Assembly: GCA_017828975.1 (NCBI GenBank)
Contig: JAGAJN010000011.1
Location: forward strand, 1-64,000
Origin: Oscillospiraceae bacterium
GTDB taxonomy: Bacteria > Bacillota > Clostridia > Oscillospirales > Ruminococcaceae
Reading direction: 5' to 3'
DNA: 64,000 bases
The notes beneath the pieces are model-generated. The model was given only the letters and a program-made list of their open reading frames with translations, did not search any database and was not told the origin of the DNA. Positions 61,330 through 64,000 of the stretch are shown piece after piece (within the stretch, counting starts at the first letter, position 1; every line of letters begins with the position of its first letter). Both the position numbers and the translations under genes were made by a program.

Positions 61330-62238
61330 TCAGCCTTCAAGATACCTCTCCGCCTCATAAACGCAGCAGGCACCGTCCGCAGCGGCGGTTATGACCTGAC
61401 GAAGCGGTTTTGTGCGGACATCTCCCGCAGCGAAAATGCCCTTTGCGGAAGTCACGCAGTCCTCCCCCGCAATAACGTAGCCCTCAGGGGTCAGCTCGGC
61501 AACACCCCGAAGCGGCTCGCTGTTGGGCGTTGTTCCCACAGCCACGAAAACGCCGTCAACTGCAAGCCTTTCGGTATTTCCGTCACGGGAAATTTCTATC
61601 CCACCGACCTTTTTATCTCCGTAGATCTCGGCGGGGACAGCACTCATTACGGGCACGATATTTTCTATCTTCGACACCTTTTCCTGTAAGCTCTTGTTAG
61701 CACGGAAGCTGTCACGCCGATGGATAAGATACACCTTTTCGGCAAGCTTTGACAGGAACACCGCCTCGCCCAGAGCCGTATCGCCGCCGCCGACTATCGC
61801 AACTGTCTTTCCCTTGTAAAACGCACCGTCGCAGACAGCGCAGTAGGAAACTCCCTTTCCCGAAAATTCCTCCTCGCCCTTAACTCCCAGCCGTCTGTGA
61901 GATGCGCCCGCAGCGTAAATGACGGTTTTTGTGAGATAGCTTTCGCCGTCTGACAGCTTTATTCGGTAATTGCCGTCCTCGGGATTTATCTCCGAAACAT
62001 CGCCCTCAACAAATTCCGTGCCCATGCTTTCAGCGTGGCTCCTGAATTTTTCGCCCATATCAAAGCCGTTTGTTGCGGGCAGTCCGAGATAGTTGTCCAC
62101 ACATTCGCTCTCGGCTATCTGACCCGTGCCCATAAACACCTTTTCTATCACAATAAATCTCATAGAAGCCCGTCCCGCATAGACAGCGGCGGAAAGTCCC
62201 GCAGGTCCGCTTCCGATAATAACAGTATCGTATAACAT
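61330..62238 (-). CDS. trxB: Thioredoxin reductase
   Basis: Transfers electrons from NADPH through FAD and a Cys pair to thioredoxin. The 302 residues include the FAD motif IIGSGPAGLSAAVYAGRA, the redox pair in YCAVCDGAFYKGK, the NADPH motif VAIVGGGDTALGEA with HRRDSFRA, and the C-terminal FAD motif GIFAAGDVRTKPLRQVITAAADGA. All parts of the standard low-molecular-weight enzyme are present. NADPH-type residues (HRRDSFR) suggest normal cofactor use rather than ferredoxin. The ribosome binding site (AAGGA) is moderate. It converges with the AraC-type gene with a 12-base gap. Confidence 0.95.
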   Translation of the reverse strand: MLYDTVIIGSGPAGLSAAVYAGRASMRFIVIEKVFMGTGQIAESECVDNYLGLPATNGFDMGEKFRSHAESMGTEFVEGDVSEINPEDGNYRIKLSDGESYLTKTVIYAAGASHRRLGVKGEEEFSGKGVSYCAVCDGAFYKGKTVAIVGGGDTALGEAVFLSKLAEKVYLIHRRDSFRANKSLQEKVSKIENIVPVMSAVPAEIYGDKKVGGIEISRDGNTERLAVDGVFVAVGTTPNSEPLRGVAELTPEGYVIAGEDCVTSAKGIFAAGDVRTKPLRQVITAAADGACCVYEAERYLEG

Positions 62239-62300
62239 TTTATCAGTCCTTATAAGCTATTTACAGCAGAATTTCCGCAAAAAACCTGCCATATACTGAT

Positions 62301-62329
62301 ATTTTACCACAAAATAAGTATATTATCAA
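62301..62329 (-). promoter_or_regulatory. Promoter of trxB
   Basis: The minus strand has TTGATA (62324-62329), 17 bases, TAAAAT (62301-62306), about 60 bases before the start. Confidence 0.75.
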
Positions 62330-62372
62330 GTCATTTTTTCGCAAATCCCACAAAAAATTGTCATTATCCTTA

Positions 62373-62401
62373 TTGACATTTATGGATTGCAATGCTATAA
62401 T
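62373..62401 (+). promoter_or_regulatory. Consensus promoter of the second chemoreceptor gene
   Basis: TTGACA (62373-62378), 17 bases, TATAAT (62396-62401), leaving a leader of about 40 bases. Confidence 0.85.
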
Positions 62402-62448
62402 AATTTTAGAGTGGTTTAGCTTTACTTTGTTAATATGGGGTGTGTAAA

Positions 62449-64000
62449 ATGAAAAGCATAAAAAGAAAAATATTGGTCGCAATGCTCCTGATGGGCGCAC
62501 TTACCTCCTACCTTATCGGCTCTGTGGCGACTATGCTGAACTATCAATCGTCAATGGACGTACTGAACAAAACTCTTTCGGAAACCGCTTCGGAATCCGC
62601 AAGGCTCGTTGAATCGGAGCTGAGATTTTACGAAGCTGCCATTACCGAGATAGGCTGCATTTCCTCCCTGACAAACCAAAATCTGTCCGAGGAAATAAGA
62701 GCAAGCATTATAGATGAACGTATCGGCAGATACAACCTTTCGGGCTGCGGTCTGCTTGATGCAAACGGAAGAAATCTTGCAACAGGCGAGGACCTTTCGG
62801 GGGAAGAATTCTTCAAGGCGTCCGTAAAGGGCGAGGTTTTCTGCTCCGACTTTATCTTTAACAGCAAGCTCACGGGCAAAAACGCCGTTGTCATCTCAGG
62901 TCCCGTTTGGCAGGACGGACGCAGCGGCACCACCATTGCAGGTGTCGCATACATAATCCCCTCCGACGAATTTCTGGACGAGCTTATGGCAGAAATCACC
63001 GTAGGCGAAGGCGGAACTGCCTATCTGCTTGACTCAAAGGGCAACACCATCGCATATACAGACTCCTCGGTTGTGGGCGAAAACAATCAGGAAGCCGTCA
63101 AGGACGACCCCTCCTTGAAGGACATTGCCGCAGTGGAAGCAAAAATGATAGCAGGCGAAACAGGCTTTGACCAGTACAAATATAACGGCAATCTGGAATT
63201 AATTGCATACGCCCCCGTTCCCGGAAGTCACGGCTGGAGCATAGGCATAAACATTGTCCGCAACGAATTCATGGGCGGTGTTTATACTGCACTGTTTATC
63301 AATCTGGGGCTTGTTTTCGGCACTGTTATCGTCATTATAATCGTATCTACCGTATTCGCACGGAGGATCACAGCACCCATCACCAACTGCACCGACCGTA
63401 TAGTCAAGCTCTCTCAGGGCGACCTTACCACACCCGTTCCCGATATAAATACCAAGGACGAAACCAAGGCTCTCACCGACGCAACGGCTACCGTTGTTGA
63501 CGACCTTAACAATATCTTCGGGGATATTGAACGTATACTCGGAGAGATCTCAAGCGGCAATTTCGCCGTTGATGTGGAACAGAACGCAGGCTATTATGTG
63601 GGCGATTACAAAAATCTTCTTGAATACACCAAGGATATCAAGGAAAGTCTTGCAGATACCATGCAGCGGATAACCGTTGCCGCAGACGAGGTTTCCGTAG
63701 GCTCCGAACAGGTTTCCGACGGCGCACAGGCACTCTCTCAGGGCGCAACGGAGCAGGCTTCCTCCATCGAAGAGCTTGCCGCAACTATCGAAGTCATCGC
63801 AAAGCAGATCAAGGAAAACGCCGAGGACGCAGAAAATGCCAGCAATCAGACCAACGCAGCAGGTGTTCAGATGCAGTCCGCAAACGACATAATGGCAGAC
63901 CTCACCACGGCAATGAACAAGATAAGCATTTCCTCCGACGAGATAAAGAAGATCGTCGCAACTATCGAGGATATCGCATTCCAGACCAATATCCTTGCCC
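62449..64000 (+). CDS. Methyl-accepting chemotaxis protein (partial, runs off right edge)
   Basis: The first 517 codons of a chemoreceptor are inside the window. Helix 1 lies at about 9-30, then an extracellular Cache sensor (about 35-275, including GEGGTAYLLDSKGNTIAY), helix 2 at about 280-303, a HAMP domain (ITAPITNCTDRIVKLSQGDL), and the start of the cytoplasmic coiled coil. The final residues, [14 protein letters not shown], are the first half of the conserved hairpin tip, so perhaps 150 residues are missing. GGGGTG precedes the start. It has the same architecture as the receptor at 28.5 kb but a different sensor sequence. Confidence 0.93.
   Translation, partial: MKSIKRKILVAMLLMGALTSYLIGSVATMLNYQSSMDVLNKTLSETASESARLVESELRFYEAAITEIGCISSLTNQNLSEEIRASIIDERIGRYNLSGCGLLDANGRNLATGEDLSGEEFFKASVKGEVFCSDFIFNSKLTGKNAVVISGPVWQDGRSGTTIAGVAYIIPSDEFLDELMAEITVGEGGTAYLLDSKGNTIAYTDSSVVGENNQEAVKDDPSLKDIAAVEAKMIAGETGFDQYKYNGNLELIAYAPVPGSHGWSIGINIVRNEFMGGVYTALFINLGLVFGTVIVIIIVSTVFARRITAPITNCTDRIVKLSQGDLTTPVPDINTKDETKALTDATATVVDDLNNIFGDIERILGEISSGNFAVDVEQNAGYYVGDYKNLLEYTKDIKESLADTMQRITVAADEVSVGSEQVSDGAQALSQGATEQASSIEELAATIEVIAKQIKENAEDAENASNQTNAAGVQMQSANDIMADLTTAMNKISISSDEIKKIVATIEDIAFQTNILA

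Overview
The window looks like chromosome from a low-to-mid GC Gram-positive anaerobe of the class Clostridia, most likely a Ruminococcus-like member of the Oscillospiraceae. This is an inference from gene content and gene signals: a GlgC/GlgD pair, SpoIIE, AddB, many lipoproteins, AGGAGG-type ribosome binding sites, TTG and GTG starts, and sigma-A promoters with almost invariant 17-base spacers. It is ordinary core chromosome with a few accessory insertions. I saw no tRNA, rRNA, CRISPR array or prophage. The only mobile DNA is the end of an insertion sequence at the left edge.

Layout. 1-4 kb: end of an IS481-like element, a lipoprotein, aroE with a small membrane protein, and an FAD/Rieske oxidoreductase. 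4-8.7 kb (minus strand): pduL, a DUF5131 protein with an ADP-ribosylglycohydrolase, then a purine-salvage operon (punA, mtaD and a 64-residue protein). 9-10.4 kb: a SAM-I riboswitch controlling metK. 10.5-13.9 kb: an Ltp-repeat lipoprotein, and an autoregulated marR with a first glgB. 14.1-25.9 kb: a CNNM-type membrane protein, five tandem transglutaminase-like lipoproteins and addB, closely spaced on one strand. 26-32 kb: a truncated EI-like phosphocarrier, a DnaQ-like exonuclease, an Rrf2 regulator, a chemoreceptor and a GH26 mannanase lipoprotein. 32.2-37 kb: an FtsX-type ABC transporter divergent from a two-component system whose kinase has almost no extracellular loop (Bce-like layout). 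37-40 kb: spoIIE and pnuC.

40.5-46.6 kb is the glycogen operon glgB-glgC-glgD-glgA. It makes ADP-glucose, polymerises it and branches it; the MarR-linked glgB at 12 kb is a second branching enzyme under separate control. 46.6-50.4 kb holds a small acidic Cys-rich membrane protein and a convergent metal-efflux operon (CadC-like repressor, methyltransferase, P-type ATPase). 50.5-57.2 kb holds a LytTR regulator with a DUF3021 membrane partner, a YfhO-type membrane protein, and an ECF sigma factor with a beta-propeller membrane protein. 57.3-64 kb holds lacZ divergent from an AraC regulator, trxB and a second chemoreceptor cut by the window edge.

The most unusual signals are these. (1) A structured leader RNA occurs twice, upstream of pduL and upstream of the acidic Cys-rich protein; the loop is conserved while the stem shows compensatory changes. 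(2) Five transglutaminase-like lipoproteins lie in tandem, all with intact Cys-His-Asp triads and most with Thr/Glu-rich stalks. (3) A LytTR/DUF3021 module has direct repeats exactly 21 bases apart upstream of its promoter. (4) An enzyme I fragment keeps its phospho-histidine but has lost its PEP-binding domain. Functions are assigned by recognising families and motifs by eye; no database search was run.
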